Shown: one piece after another, positions 1 through 8,693 of the stretch
How the letters are laid out: every line of letters begins with the position of its first letter
Numbering within the stretch: the first letter of the stretch is position 1
Source of the DNA: Psychrilyobacter piezotolerans
GTDB lineage: Bacteria > Fusobacteriota > Fusobacteriia > Fusobacteriales > Fusobacteriaceae
Length of the DNA: 64,000 bases
Direction of reading: 5' to 3'
Assembly: GCF_003391055.1 (NCBI RefSeq)
Contig: NZ_QUAJ01000004.1
Location: 1 to 64,000 of the forward strand
Notes under the pieces: generated by a model
What the model saw: the letters and a program-made list of their open reading frames with translations, nothing else
Database searches by the model: none
What the model was told of the DNA's origin: nothing
Program-made: the position numbers and the translations under genes

Positions 1-2
1 CT

Positions 3-140
3 GCTATCATTCCTTTAACTTGGAGAGAACGTATTTTTAAAATTTATGGAAAAGATCCATTGATTTGTCCTAATTGTTTTACCGAAATGAAGCTAACTTC
101 TTTTCATCATAAAAAATATGGAGATTTGTATTATTCTTAA
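3..140 (+). pseudogene. IS91-type transposase, C-terminal end only (cut by window edge)
   Basis: The frame is open from base 3 to a TAA at 138-140 and encodes the last 45 residues of a protein. It contains a TWRERI segment followed by DPLICPNC, which resembles the C-terminal part of IS91/IS801-family transposases with a zinc-binding CxxC. No start lies inside the window, so I cannot tell whether the upstream gene is intact. The call rests on a short motif resemblance. Confidence 0.5.
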
Positions 141-310
141 ATTTTTACAACTTAATATTTTCGAAGAAGCTTATTTTCTAAGCCCCTTTTTATATACATT
201 TTTTTATTCATTTATTTCCTAAAAGTAATTTTTTCTCTAAAAATTCTTTATCATCCAACTAAACTTCTTCTTTTTTACAAATATTCAAATTTATAATTTC
301 CTAGATAATA

Positions 311-336
311 AAAAAACCAGCTGTTAACAGCTGGTC
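311..336 (-). terminator. Rho-independent terminator of the tRNA pair
   Basis: Read on the minus strand, a perfect 7-bp stem (CCAGCTG/CAGCTGG, loop TTAA, bases 317-334) is followed by a run of six T. It lies directly downstream of the two minus-strand tRNA genes and would end their transcript. Confidence 0.8.
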
Positions 337-347
337 TGAATTTTAAT

Positions 348-424
<77 letters not shown>

Positions 425-454
425 GCATGGATTTTTTTATCAATTAAAAGTCTT

Positions 455-530
<76 letters not shown>

Positions 531-689
531 ACTTTCAAAGACAAAATAAGTATACACCACTTTTTAAATAATGTCAATTATTTTTCATTATTATTTTATT
601 GTTTTTTTATTATTTTTTATTATTTCAATACCAATCTACATCAATAACTAATATATATCTAAACATTTTAATCTTTCATCACTAAAATT

Positions 690-764
690 GATGTTTATCG
701 GTGACTAAGTTTTAGCCACTCGTTACACTTATCGGGCAACCACAGGGCGTTACCTTTGCGGGTA
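690..764. other. GC-rich intergenic element, function unknown
   Basis: About 75 bases are clearly richer in G and C than the surrounding AT-rich DNA and contain no credible gene. The right end carries TATAAT, but I see no good -35 element. It may be a dispersed genomic repeat; a second GC-rich gene-free block with a comparable look begins near base 12835. I do not recognise the family. Confidence 0.35.
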
Positions 765-769
765 TAATG

Positions 770-800
770 AAAAAAGGAGATTATATAATCTCCTTTTTTT
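770..800 (-). terminator. Terminator after the ABC importer operon
   Basis: The hairpin GGAGATTATATAATCTCC is flanked by A6 and T7, so it can work in both directions. It lies a few bases beyond the stop codon of the minus-strand ABC ATPase gene and most likely ends that operon. Confidence 0.85.
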
Positions 801-806
801 ACGTTC

Positions 807-1871
807 TTATATTATATGTATTGATTCTTCATCAAAAATAAAAGTTAAATTTTCTCCAACTTTTTTAATTTCCTTTCCGTGGGGATTATTTAAGGATACT
901 TCTATTATCTGGTCCTCCACCTGAATTTCATATTCATGATTTTCTCCCATAAATATACTTTTTACAACTTTCCCCTGGTGTTTCGCTCCGTTGAATTTAA
1001 TCGATTCTGGTCTTGCCACGACTTCTACAACGTCTCCTTCTTTGTATTGAATTTCATCGGCTACTGTATATTCAGAACCTAATAAGTTAATTTTTGTTTT
1101 CCCCTCTTCCTTTGAAACTACTGTTGCCTTTAAAATATTAGCTCTTCCAATAAATTTAGCAATAAATTCACTGTTTGGTTTTTGGTATATTTCTATTGGA
1201 GATCCCACCTGCATAATCTCTCCATCTTTCATTATTACGACCTTATCAGACAGTGACATAGCTTCTGCCTGATCATGTGTTACATAGATAGAAGTTATCC
1301 CAACTTCCTGCTGAAGTTTTCTAATTTCATCTCTCATATGTAATCTCAATTTAGCATCTAAATTTGATAATGGTTCGTCAAATAATAATACCCCAGAATT
1401 CATTATCAATGCCCTTGCAAGGGAAACTCTCTGCTGCTGTCCTCCGGACATCTGTGAAGGAGTTCTCTCCGCAAAATCTTCCATCTTCATTAATTTTAAA
1501 ATATTCTGTACTCTTTCATTTATTTCTTGTTTAGATTTCTTTTGTATTTTTAGTCCGTATGCGATGTTATCATAGACATTCATATGAGGAAATAATGCAT
1601 AGTTTTGAAATACCATGGCAGTATCTCTTTTATCCGGAGTCAGGTTAGCCACATCTTTATCTCCTATAAATATACTTCCAGAAGTGGGGATTTCAAATCC
1701 TGCCAGCATCCTGAGCATCGTTGTTTTTCCGCATCCAGAGGGACCCAAGAGACATATAAATTCCCCAGGTTCTACAATTAAATTAATATCATTGACTGCC
1801 TTTACTTTATTTTTCCCAGATATAAATGTTTTTGTTAAATTCTTTATCTCTACTCTTTTAGATTCTTTCAT
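807..1871 (-). CDS. ABC importer ATP-binding protein, Fe3+/2-aminoethylphosphonate type
   Basis: This 354-residue cytoplasmic ATPase would energise the importer encoded just upstream. Visible motifs are Walker A GPSGCGKTT at about residues 43-51, the signature MSGGQQQRVSLARAL, Walker [12 protein letters not shown] and the switch histidine in VTHDQAEA. A TOBE-type regulatory domain follows from roughly residue 240. The length fits the FbpC/PotA/PhnT group. It is the last gene of a binding protein-permease-ATPase operon. Substrate cannot be decided from sequence; ferric iron and 2-aminoethylphosphonate importers share this architecture. Confidence 0.9.
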   Translation of the reverse strand: MKESKRVEIKNLTKTFISGKNKVKAVNDINLIVEPGEFICLLGPSGCGKTTMLRMLAGFEIPTSGSIFIGDKDVANLTPDKRDTAMVFQNYALFPHMNVYDNIAYGLKIQKKSKQEINERVQNILKLMKMEDFAERTPSQMSGGQQQRVSLARALIMNSGVLLFDEPLSNLDAKLRLHMRDEIRKLQQEVGITSIYVTHDQAEAMSLSDKVVIMKDGEIMQVGSPIEIYQKPNSEFIAKFIGRANILKATVVSKEEGKTKINLLGSEYTVADEIQYKEGDVVEVVARPESIKFNGAKHQGKVVKSIFMGENHEYEIQVEDQIIEVSLNNPHGKEIKKVGENLTFIFDEESIHII

Positions 1872-1893
1872 TGAACTACACTCCTAACTTACT

Positions 1894-3597
1894 TTATTTT
1901 TTTACACCTATTTTTGAGATGAATATCTTCATAGTTATCATTACTGTTGTTACTATTATAATTAATATTGTACAATAAGCCGATGCTATTCCTATCCTTC
2001 CGGTATCTATATTATCCATTACCGTAGGTGTCAATAACTTCCATTTGGCAGATATCAAAAATATAATCGTACTAACCAAGGTCATACTTCTTGCAAATGA
2101 ATAAATTAACCCACTGAAAAACGCTTCTTTTATCATAGGGATAGTCACACTTGAAAAAACTTTACTGCTTGAAGCTCCCAATATGCTTGCGGCTTCTTCG
2201 ATAGAAGGATCAATCTGCTGAAGAGAACTCATCCCACTTCTGACTCCTACAGGTAAACTTCTGATGATAAAGGCTATAACAATAATAAGTGCCGTTCCTG
2301 TAAGGGGCGGGATTAACGTTATATCTGTAAATGGTATCTTATAGGTAATGTTATAACTGATTACATATCCTAGACCTATTATTGTTCCGGGAATAGCCAG
2401 AGCCATAATTGTTGTAAACTCTATAAATGTTTTTCCTATAAATTTTTTCCTCACAATTAAAAATGCAAGGATCATGGAAAAAATACTTGTTATTATAGTT
2501 GCTATTACTGCTAATACAGTAGTTTGTATTATAGGATCCATACCGTAATCAAAAATATACTTATAGTGATCCAGAGTAGGGGTATAATTAATCCCCCATA
2601 ATTTTACAAATGATCCTATAGGGATCAGGATATACATCAATATTACAAACATAGTAAGACTTATTAAAGTTATAAATACAGGTATTGTTACTATCTTATC
2701 TTTAACCAAATCCCTGGCTCTGGAAACCTTTCCAGTTACGGTTATATAAGATTTTTTATTTATATAAAATCTTTGAACTACAAACATTGAGATAGACATG
2801 GAAAGTAAGATCATTGCAAGGGCTGTGGCTATTCCCAATTGAAAATTCCCTATCCCTTCCTGGTAAATTTTTACAGCAATTGTTGTAAAATTCCCGCCAA
2901 TTACTACAGGATTGGCAAAATCTGCAATGGATTGTATAAAAACCAGTAAAAAAGCATTTGCTATCCCCGGAATAACCAATGGAAATGTTACACTTGTAAA
3001 TACTTTTAATTTAGATGCTCCTAAATCCCTGGAAGCTTCCTCTACAGATGGATCGATTCCCTGTAATAAACCAACCAGCATTAAATATGCAATTGGGAAA
3101 AAACTTAAAACCTGAACTAATACTAAACCATGAAATCCGTAGATCTCAAAATCTGTAATCCCTAAAAGTCCCCTTGTAATAAGTCCCTGTCTTCCAAATA
3201 ATAATATTGCTGATAACGCCACAACAAAGGGCGGTGATATAATGGGCAGCATTGCTATAAAATCAAATATTTTTTTCCCTTTAATCTTCATATACGACGT
3301 ACTATATGCAAAGAAAAATCCAATAATCAGCGATAATGTTGCAGTTATAAAACCTAATTTCAAAGTGTTTAAAATTATTGCCACATTTCCGCTTCTTCCA
3401 AAGGCATTTTTATAATTTTCAAAACTAAATGTTTCTTTAAATGTAAAACTTTCCTTCAATACATTATAAAGAGGCACCAGTACAAAGAATGATACTACTA
3501 CCAATGAAAATATTATTGTTAAAAATAATGTGGGGTCATTAGTCAATTTTTTCATATGTTTTAATTCTTGATCTATTTTTAATTTAAGGTTATTCAT
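1894..3597 (-). CDS. ABC importer permease, two fused membrane domains
   Basis: The 567-residue integral membrane protein is a tandem fusion of two BPD_transp_1 domains, as in FbpB-type ferric permeases. Each half has about six membrane spans and its own EAA loop for ATPase docking: EEASRDLGASKLKVF in the first half and EEAASILGASSSKVF in the second. It is the middle gene of the importer operon, with the ATPase 22 bases downstream. The fused layout favours the Fe3+/aminoethylphosphonate subfamily over ordinary heterodimeric sugar permeases. Confidence 0.9.
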   Translation of the reverse strand: MNNLKLKIDQELKHMKKLTNDPTLFLTIIFSLVVVSFFVLVPLYNVLKESFTFKETFSFENYKNAFGRSGNVAIILNTLKLGFITATLSLIIGFFFAYSTSYMKIKGKKIFDFIAMLPIISPPFVVALSAILLFGRQGLITRGLLGITDFEIYGFHGLVLVQVLSFFPIAYLMLVGLLQGIDPSVEEASRDLGASKLKVFTSVTFPLVIPGIANAFLLVFIQSIADFANPVVIGGNFTTIAVKIYQEGIGNFQLGIATALAMILLSMSISMFVVQRFYINKKSYITVTGKVSRARDLVKDKIVTIPVFITLISLTMFVILMYILIPIGSFVKLWGINYTPTLDHYKYIFDYGMDPIIQTTVLAVIATIITSIFSMILAFLIVRKKFIGKTFIEFTTIMALAIPGTIIGLGYVISYNITYKIPFTDITLIPPLTGTALIIVIAFIIRSLPVGVRSGMSSLQQIDPSIEEAASILGASSSKVFSSVTIPMIKEAFFSGLIYSFARSMTLVSTIIFLISAKWKLLTPTVMDNIDTGRIGIASAYCTILIIIVTTVMITMKIFISKIGVKK

Positions 3598-3625
3598 AAT
3601 TCCTCCAATTTCCCTTTATATAAAG

Positions 3626-3655
3626 ACTTCCCTTAGTAAAGTTACTAAGGGAAGT
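3626..3655 (-). promoter_or_regulatory. Intercistronic hairpin between binding protein and permease genes
   Basis: A perfect 14-bp stem (ACTTCCCTTAGTAA with its complement, 2-nt loop) fills the gap between the two genes. On the minus strand it is followed only by TCTTT, a weak U-run. It fits an mRNA-stabilising or partial-termination hairpin that lets the binding protein be made in excess over the membrane parts. Confidence 0.7.
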
Positions 3656-3662
3656 ATCTTAA

Positions 3663-4694
3663 TTATTTTGTTGGGGCTGTAGTACTTGTTTCAGTACTAA
3701 ATCTTTCCACTAATCTTATTCTATTTTTTCCTGCCCAATCAAAGTCATATTTAATTAATTTTGTATCTTTTATTGGGTCTGCTTCTGCTGGCGGCATTGC
3801 GTCTTTATTTGTTAAAAATTGGAAAGATCCTACTGTTTTCCCCATTTCTTGAACTTTTTTAGTCAATACCCAGTCAATGAATTTTTTAGCAGCTTCCTGA
3901 TCCGGTCCATTTTTCAATAGTGCTACTCCACCAATTTCATATCCTGTTCCCTCAGATGGTGCAGAGATTACGATATCTTTATATCCTTCTTTTTTATATT
4001 TTATGGCATCGTGCAGGAATGTTATTCCAATTGTTGTTTCTCCCTGCCCTGCCATTCTTCCCGGTGCAGTACCAGATTTAGTATACTGTCTAACCTGCCC
4101 GTTGAATTTTTTTAAATATTCCATAGCTTCATCTTCACCCATAAGCTGCACTAAAGTAGCCAACATTGTATAAGCAGTTCCCGATGATCCAGGATGAGCC
4201 ACTACGATCTCTCCCTTATATTCAGGCTTTAACAGATCTGCCCATGATGCAGGCATTTTTAACCCTTTTTCATCTAACATTTTTTGGTTTCCTACAAATC
4301 CTAAATAACCAACATAAATTCCTGTCCAGTATCCTTCAGTATCTTTTAATCCATCTTTTATATTAGCTGCTTCAGGGGAAATATATGGTTCGATTAAATC
4401 AGCTTCTTTAGCTGCTACGAATGCATCCACGGGCCCGCCATACCACACAGATGCAGACATGTTATTTTTTTCTGCTTTTAGTCTGGCCAAAACTTCTCCA
4501 CTACTCATTCTTACGAAATTTGTTTTTATTCCCGTTTCCTTTTCAAATTCTTTTGCAACCATTGCGGCATGATCTTCCTGTAATCCTGCATAGAATGTCA
4601 AAGTCTGGTCTTTTTTTTCCGAATCTCCGGTTTCTTTCTTCCCGCAAGAGATTGTGAAGAGTAGAACTGTTAATAATAATAATATTTTTTTCAT
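3663..4694 (-). CDS. Periplasmic substrate-binding lipoprotein of the ABC importer
   Basis: This 343-residue protein begins with a lipoprotein signal peptide (hydrophobic stretch, then a lipobox ending FTISC with Cys17) and so would be anchored outside the inner membrane. The mature part has the FbpA/IdiA-type extracellular-binding fold signature (LTFYAGLQEDHAAMVAKEFE, then SSGEVLARLKAE and a WYGGPVDAF segment). It captures the ligand, most likely ferric iron or an organophosphonate, and delivers it to the permease. It is the first gene of the operon, behind a consensus promoter and an unusual leader (see 4702-4741). Confidence 0.88.
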   Translation of the reverse strand: MKKILLLLTVLLFTISCGKKETGDSEKKDQTLTFYAGLQEDHAAMVAKEFEKETGIKTNFVRMSSGEVLARLKAEKNNMSASVWYGGPVDAFVAAKEADLIEPYISPEAANIKDGLKDTEGYWTGIYVGYLGFVGNQKMLDEKGLKMPASWADLLKPEYKGEIVVAHPGSSGTAYTMLATLVQLMGEDEAMEYLKKFNGQVRQYTKSGTAPGRMAGQGETTIGITFLHDAIKYKKEGYKDIVISAPSEGTGYEIGGVALLKNGPDQEAAKKFIDWVLTKKVQEMGKTVGSFQFLTNKDAMPPAEADPIKDTKLIKYDFDWAGKNRIRLVERFSTETSTTAPTK

Positions 4695-4701
4695 GTCGTT
4701 T

Positions 4702-4741
4702 AAACTTTAAATAATTCGCATTTAAAGTTTATTCACCTCCT
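4702..4741 (-). promoter_or_regulatory. Hairpin between the strong SD and the start codon of the binding protein gene
   Basis: The only strong Shine-Dalgarno (AGGAGGTG, 4734-4741) is about 40 nt from the ATG at 4694. Between them is a perfect 11-bp hairpin (AAACTTTAAAT, 7-nt loop, ATTTAAAGTTT; 4702-4730). Folding would bring the SD to within normal distance of the ATG. Alternatively the SD serves a four-codon leader (ATG CGA ATT ATT TAA) inside the hairpin. Either arrangement suggests translational control. Confidence 0.6.
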
Positions 4742-4761
4742 ATTTTTATTGTCTATATCTG

Positions 4762-4790
4762 AGTATACAACATTATGTCCAGTATTTCAA
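4762..4790 (-). promoter_or_regulatory. Promoter of the ABC importer operon
   Basis: On the minus strand TTGAAA (4785-4790), a 17-bp spacer and TATACT (4762-4767) form a near-consensus sigma-70 promoter. It lies upstream of the binding-protein leader. Confidence 0.8.
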
Positions 4791-4810
4791 CGTTTAATTC
4801 TTTTTTAAAT

Positions 4811-4835
4811 AAAAAAAGGATTTCTTAAGAAATCC
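4811..4835 (-). terminator. Terminator after the esterase gene
   Basis: On the minus strand GGATTTCTTAAGAAATCC (9-bp palindromic stem, 4818-4835) is followed by T7. It overlaps the esterase stop codon and ends the channel-esterase unit. Confidence 0.8.
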
Positions 4836-5860
4836 TACTTTAAATATTTCCAGCTATATTTTAAAAATCTACCTATATCTTTGGCTATATAGTCCCATGT
4901 ATGGGTTTCACCCTGATAGATATAAGCCTCAAAGGGGAGGTTAAATCTTTTTATCCTTCCTACCATATCCACCCATTGATGAACCATATAATAAGGTTCT
5001 TTATCCTCGGTTCCAACTGAAAGGTAAAAATGTTTTCCCTGTTGTTTTGCAGTATTCAGCTGTTTTATAAGGGTGTAGGGATCTTCCTTGATAATAGCCT
5101 TCCCCCAAGATCCAAATATATTAACAAATTTCTTTTTATCTCCGTCTCTAAATAAAAATTCAGGAAGATAGATAAACTTAACTATTCTGGTAATTCTCTT
5201 ATTGATAGTCAGTCTCACTAAACTCACAGCCCCGGCAAAACTACCTATAACCTTAAATAATTCCAGATGCTTCAACCCTAATTTAAAAGCACCGTATCCA
5301 CCCATGGAAAATCCAGATATCCCGGCATTATCCACATTAAATCTTTTTTTCACATCTAAAATTAATTCATCTATAAAATAACTTTCATAATTTTTATTTT
5401 CCACCTTTTTAAAATCACTATACCAGGATTCACCGCAAAATCCCGAATTAGGGAGGATCATGATCATTTTCCCGATATCTTTCTGCTCCAGTAAAAGTTC
5501 ATAATTATCCAGCAGCCTGCCTTTCTCTATCCAATCATGGGCATTATCCCTCAGCCCGTGGAGCAAAAAAAGCACCGGGTAACTTTTTTCAGGATTATAA
5601 GATTTTGGTACCACTGCTAAATATGTCATCTCTTCATCTACATTTTGACTCTTTATCTTTAAACTCTGAACAATAAAATTTTTACTTTCAAGGGTCAGGT
5701 CTTCCAAAGGTTCAAAATCAACTACTCTGTTATTTTCAGGAATAATATTAACATTTTTATATGTTACAGTTTTCTTTATCTTGATTTTCATCCTCTGTTT
5801 TCTGCTGCCTGTAATAACAAATACTATATAGAATATAAATATACCTATTAAATAATACAT
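4835..5860 (-). CDS. Membrane-anchored esterase-D-like alpha/beta hydrolase
   Basis: The 341-residue protein has one N-terminal hydrophobic span (about residues 2-17), then an alpha/beta-hydrolase domain of the putative esterase family. The nucleophile elbow reads GFSMGG (near residue 180), an oxyanion-region HG motif lies near residue 100, and the catalytic histidine probably lies in GETHTWDY close to the C-terminus. It likely cleaves carboxylic esters at the outer face of the membrane; the substrate is unknown. It follows the potassium-channel gene by 17 bases, probably in one transcript. Confidence 0.8.
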   Translation of the reverse strand: MYYLIGIFIFYIVFVITGSRKQRMKIKIKKTVTYKNVNIIPENNRVVDFEPLEDLTLESKNFIVQSLKIKSQNVDEEMTYLAVVPKSYNPEKSYPVLFLLHGLRDNAHDWIEKGRLLDNYELLLEQKDIGKMIMILPNSGFCGESWYSDFKKVENKNYESYFIDELILDVKKRFNVDNAGISGFSMGGYGAFKLGLKHLELFKVIGSFAGAVSLVRLTINKRITRIVKFIYLPEFLFRDGDKKKFVNIFGSWGKAIIKEDPYTLIKQLNTAKQQGKHFYLSVGTEDKEPYYMVHQWVDMVGRIKRFNLPFEAYIYQGETHTWDYIAKDIGRFLKYSWKYLK

Positions 5861-5877
5861 AAACTCTCCTCAAGTCA

Positions 5878-6888
5878 TTAATTCGAAGCTATCTCTATTA
5901 ATTTTTTTATTTGATCCTTTGTCCCCAGTACCAGCAATTTTTCATTTTCTTTCAATAACTCATGGGACATGGGGTTTATCTTCATAATTCCATCCACTTC
6001 GTGACCAATAACTATCAGATTAGTTTTAGTGGGGATTTTTGCTTCCATAAGAGTTGTTTCTACCAGCTGTGATCCTTTTTTTATCTCAACCAGTTCAAAA
6101 GTCAACCCCTCTATCTTTGATTTTTTACTGAAAACATCTACAAAACTAATTAAGTTAGTCTGGGTAGCTGTGGCTATTATTCTGTCGGCAGCTATCTCAA
6201 AGGGTGAAATTATAAAGTCGGCTCCCCCTCTTTTTAATTTTTTTTCACTGCTGGCATCTACAGCCCTTGTTATCACCTGTATTTTTCCGTTTAAATCTTT
6301 TGTAGTAAGGGTTAAAAAAAGATTATCAGCATCTGTTGATAGGACCGATATCAATACTTTAGCACTTTTTACATTGGCTTGGAGGAGTGTTTCATCTTTT
6401 GTTGCATCTCCTATTACATAGAGTAATTTTTCCCTGTATATCTCCTTTAGTTTTTCAATACCTTTTTCATCATTGTCCACCACTACAAAATTTAAATCTT
6501 TTTTTAAAAAATCATTTATAATCTTTATTCCAGTTCTGCCGGCTCCACATACTATGTAGTGATCTTTTAATTTAGCTATCTTTTTATCCATCTTCCTCCA
6601 CCTCAAATAGGATTTTAGCTCCCCTTCAATAAAAAATTTAGTAATATTTCCCAATGTATAAACAACTACAGTTATTCCAGAGAATATCAGGATCGATGTA
6701 AAAACTTTCCCCTGGGGGCTAAGCGCCTGGACCTCTCCAAATCCCACTGTAGAAAGGGTGATAGAGGTCATATAGAAAGCATCTATTACATTATAATTTT
6801 CAATATAAATGTATCCAAAAATACCTATAAAAAATATTAAAGATAATATAACTCCAGGTATCAATATTTTTTTCATCTCAGATTTCAT
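5878..6888 (-). CDS. Potassium channel with TrkA-type RCK domain
   Basis: The 336-residue membrane protein has two transmembrane helices (about 8-28 and 62-84) around a pore loop whose selectivity filter is TVGFGE (47-52). A Rossmann TrkA-N/RCK domain begins near residue 112 (YIVCGAGRTG, nucleotide-binding glycines), and a TrkA-C domain occupies the last 80 residues. This is the MthK/Kch-type layout of a two-span ligand-gated K+ channel. The start is the ATG 7 nt behind GGAGGGCAG. Confidence 0.9.
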   Translation of the reverse strand: MKSEMKKILIPGVILSLIFFIGIFGYIYIENYNVIDAFYMTSITLSTVGFGEVQALSPQGKVFTSILIFSGITVVVYTLGNITKFFIEGELKSYLRWRKMDKKIAKLKDHYIVCGAGRTGIKIINDFLKKDLNFVVVDNDEKGIEKLKEIYREKLLYVIGDATKDETLLQANVKSAKVLISVLSTDADNLFLTLTTKDLNGKIQVITRAVDASSEKKLKRGGADFIISPFEIAADRIIATATQTNLISFVDVFSKKSKIEGLTFELVEIKKGSQLVETTLMEAKIPTKTNLIVIGHEVDGIMKINPMSHELLKENEKLLVLGTKDQIKKLIEIASN

Positions 6889-7188
6889 CTGCCCTCCATT
6901 TTCCCCTTTTAAAGATACATTTTATCATAATTTTTTCCATAATACCACGTCTGCAAATCTTTAACAATTTAAATTTTAAAGGATTTTATTGACCTTCCCG
7001 GTAATATATTTCAACAGGAAATAACTATATATTGATGGTTGCACTTAGAAAGCCCATGGTTTTTTATGTGTGCCCCATGGTGAAAGTTCAGTCATATATA
7101 TAAATATTAAGACCTTTTATTATATATATATATTGTAACTTTTTCCTTTATCTATAGTAAACTAAAATTTAATATTGGAGGTAAAATT
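6889..7188. other. Divergent intergenic region, no gene seen
   Basis: This 300-base gap separates the divergent channel and oxidoreductase genes and must hold both promoters. Visible features are two CCATGG blocks around 7053 and 7075, a run of TA dinucleotides near 7095-7135 and the GGAGGTAAA ribosome site before 7189. I found no convincing consensus promoter pair and no open frame with a ribosome site. Confidence 0.4.
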
Positions 7189-8556
7189 ATGTATGATTTA
7201 ATAATAATTGGTGCCGGTGCCGGCGGATTGACCTGTGCATATACGGCTAACGGACTGGGAAAAAAAGTACTCTTGGTGGATAAGGGTTTACCGGGAGGTA
7301 CCTGTACCTGGTCGGGATGTATGCCCAGCAAGGCTCTTATCAACATAGGCAAGGATGTTCATGCAGCCAAAAAATATTCATCTGTAGAAATAGATACTGC
7401 AAAGGTCATGAAAGATGTCAGAGATGCCATAGAGGAGGTCTATTCCCATGAATCCCCGGAAATTTTAGCTAAAGATGGGATCACATTTAAAAAAGGGGAA
7501 CAGATTAAAATAATCGATCCAAAAATTGTCCTGGTGGATGAAGTAGAATACCACGGGAAGAACATAGTTATATCTACTGGCACCTCGCCATTTATACCGC
7601 CCCTGGAGGGACTGGATAAGATAGATTACCTGACCAATCAAAACCTTTTTCAGTTGGAAAAACTCCCTAAATCCATGATAATTTTAGGAGGGGGAGCAAT
7701 AGGAGTGGAGATGGCTCAGTGCTTAAACAGGCTGGGAACAACAGTTCATATAATGGAGAGATCTTCCCGGATTTTCATCCGTGAAAGTGAGGAATTAGTG
7801 AATATTTTGTCTGAAACCTTGATAAAAGAGGGGGTCAATATCCATGTCAATACCAATGCTGTCTCTGTGACGCAGGATGATGAGATTATCAGCCTCAATG
7901 TGGAAACGGGTGGAGAGCCAAGGACAATTGAAGCTGAGGCCCTGCTGGTTTCTATAGGGAGGGTTCCCAATGTAGAAAATCTTGGATTGGATGAATTGGG
8001 GTTAAAATATAACAAAAAAGGGATCCAAGTAGACGATTACCTGAGGACAAATATCCACAATATTTACGGTGTGGGAGATGTGGCAGGTCCGTATCAATTT
8101 TCCCATACAGCTAATTACCAGGGAATTTTAGCAGTTAAGAATATGTTTTTACCCCTGAAGAAAAAAGTGGACTATTCCAATATAAGCTGGTGTACCTTTA
8201 CCTCTCCTGAACTGGCTTCCCGGGGACTTCCCGACCCAGAGGGAAAGGAAACTAAGATCTATTCCTATGGACGGAGCGATTCAGATAGAACCATGACAAA
8301 AAAAGGGGATATTTTTGAGATGAGGGTGGAAACTAACCATAAAAAAGAGATCCTGGAGGTAAAGATCCTGGCTGAAAGAGCAGGTGAAATGATCTCCTCC
8401 CTTCAAATAGCCGCTGCCAACCACCTTACTCTGGATAAACTTTCGCCGGTTATCTTTCCCCATCCAAGTTACAGCGAAATTTTAGGAAAGTTAGGAAAGA
8501 AAGCATATGTAGATAAATTATTGGAAAACCCGTTCATAAACATCTTTGCAAAATAA
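7189..8556 (+). CDS. FAD/NAD(P)-dependent disulfide oxidoreductase (dihydrolipoamide dehydrogenase family)
   Basis: The 455-residue flavoenzyme has the FAD-binding GxGxxG at residues 8-13 and the redox-active pair in GGTCTWSGCMPSK (Cys39/Cys44). A second Rossmann motif GGGAIGVEMA for NAD(P)H lies near 168, the FAD-contacting GVGDVAG near 295, and a C-terminal dimerisation domain has HPSYSE in place of the usual HPTxxE. It is a soluble homodimeric class I pyridine nucleotide-disulfide reductase. No lipoate-complex genes are adjacent, so a role as merA-like or general thiol reductase is as likely as E3. Confidence 0.85.
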   Translation: MYDLIIIGAGAGGLTCAYTANGLGKKVLLVDKGLPGGTCTWSGCMPSKALINIGKDVHAAKKYSSVEIDTAKVMKDVRDAIEEVYSHESPEILAKDGITFKKGEQIKIIDPKIVLVDEVEYHGKNIVISTGTSPFIPPLEGLDKIDYLTNQNLFQLEKLPKSMIILGGGAIGVEMAQCLNRLGTTVHIMERSSRIFIRESEELVNILSETLIKEGVNIHVNTNAVSVTQDDEIISLNVETGGEPRTIEAEALLVSIGRVPNVENLGLDELGLKYNKKGIQVDDYLRTNIHNIYGVGDVAGPYQFSHTANYQGILAVKNMFLPLKKKVDYSNISWCTFTSPELASRGLPDPEGKETKIYSYGRSDSDRTMTKKGDIFEMRVETNHKKEILEVKILAERAGEMISSLQIAAANHLTLDKLSPVIFPHPSYSEILGKLGKKAYVDKLLENPFINIFAK

Positions 8557-8571
8557 CAAAACTCTTTTAAT

Positions 8572-8600
8572 TTGACATTCTTATATATAAATTATATACT
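8572..8600 (+). promoter_or_regulatory. Promoter of the symporter gene
   Basis: TTGACA (8572-8577), a 17-bp spacer and TATACT (8595-8600) give an almost perfect vegetative promoter. It lies about 94 bases before the symporter start, leaving a moderately long 5' leader in which I see no known riboswitch. Confidence 0.85.
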
Positions 8601-8693
8601 ATCTCATAAAGTGTATTATTATTTTATATACTTATAATATTTAGCTGTAACATCTGTAGTAAATTTAATATTATTTTATGGGAGCGTGGTAGG

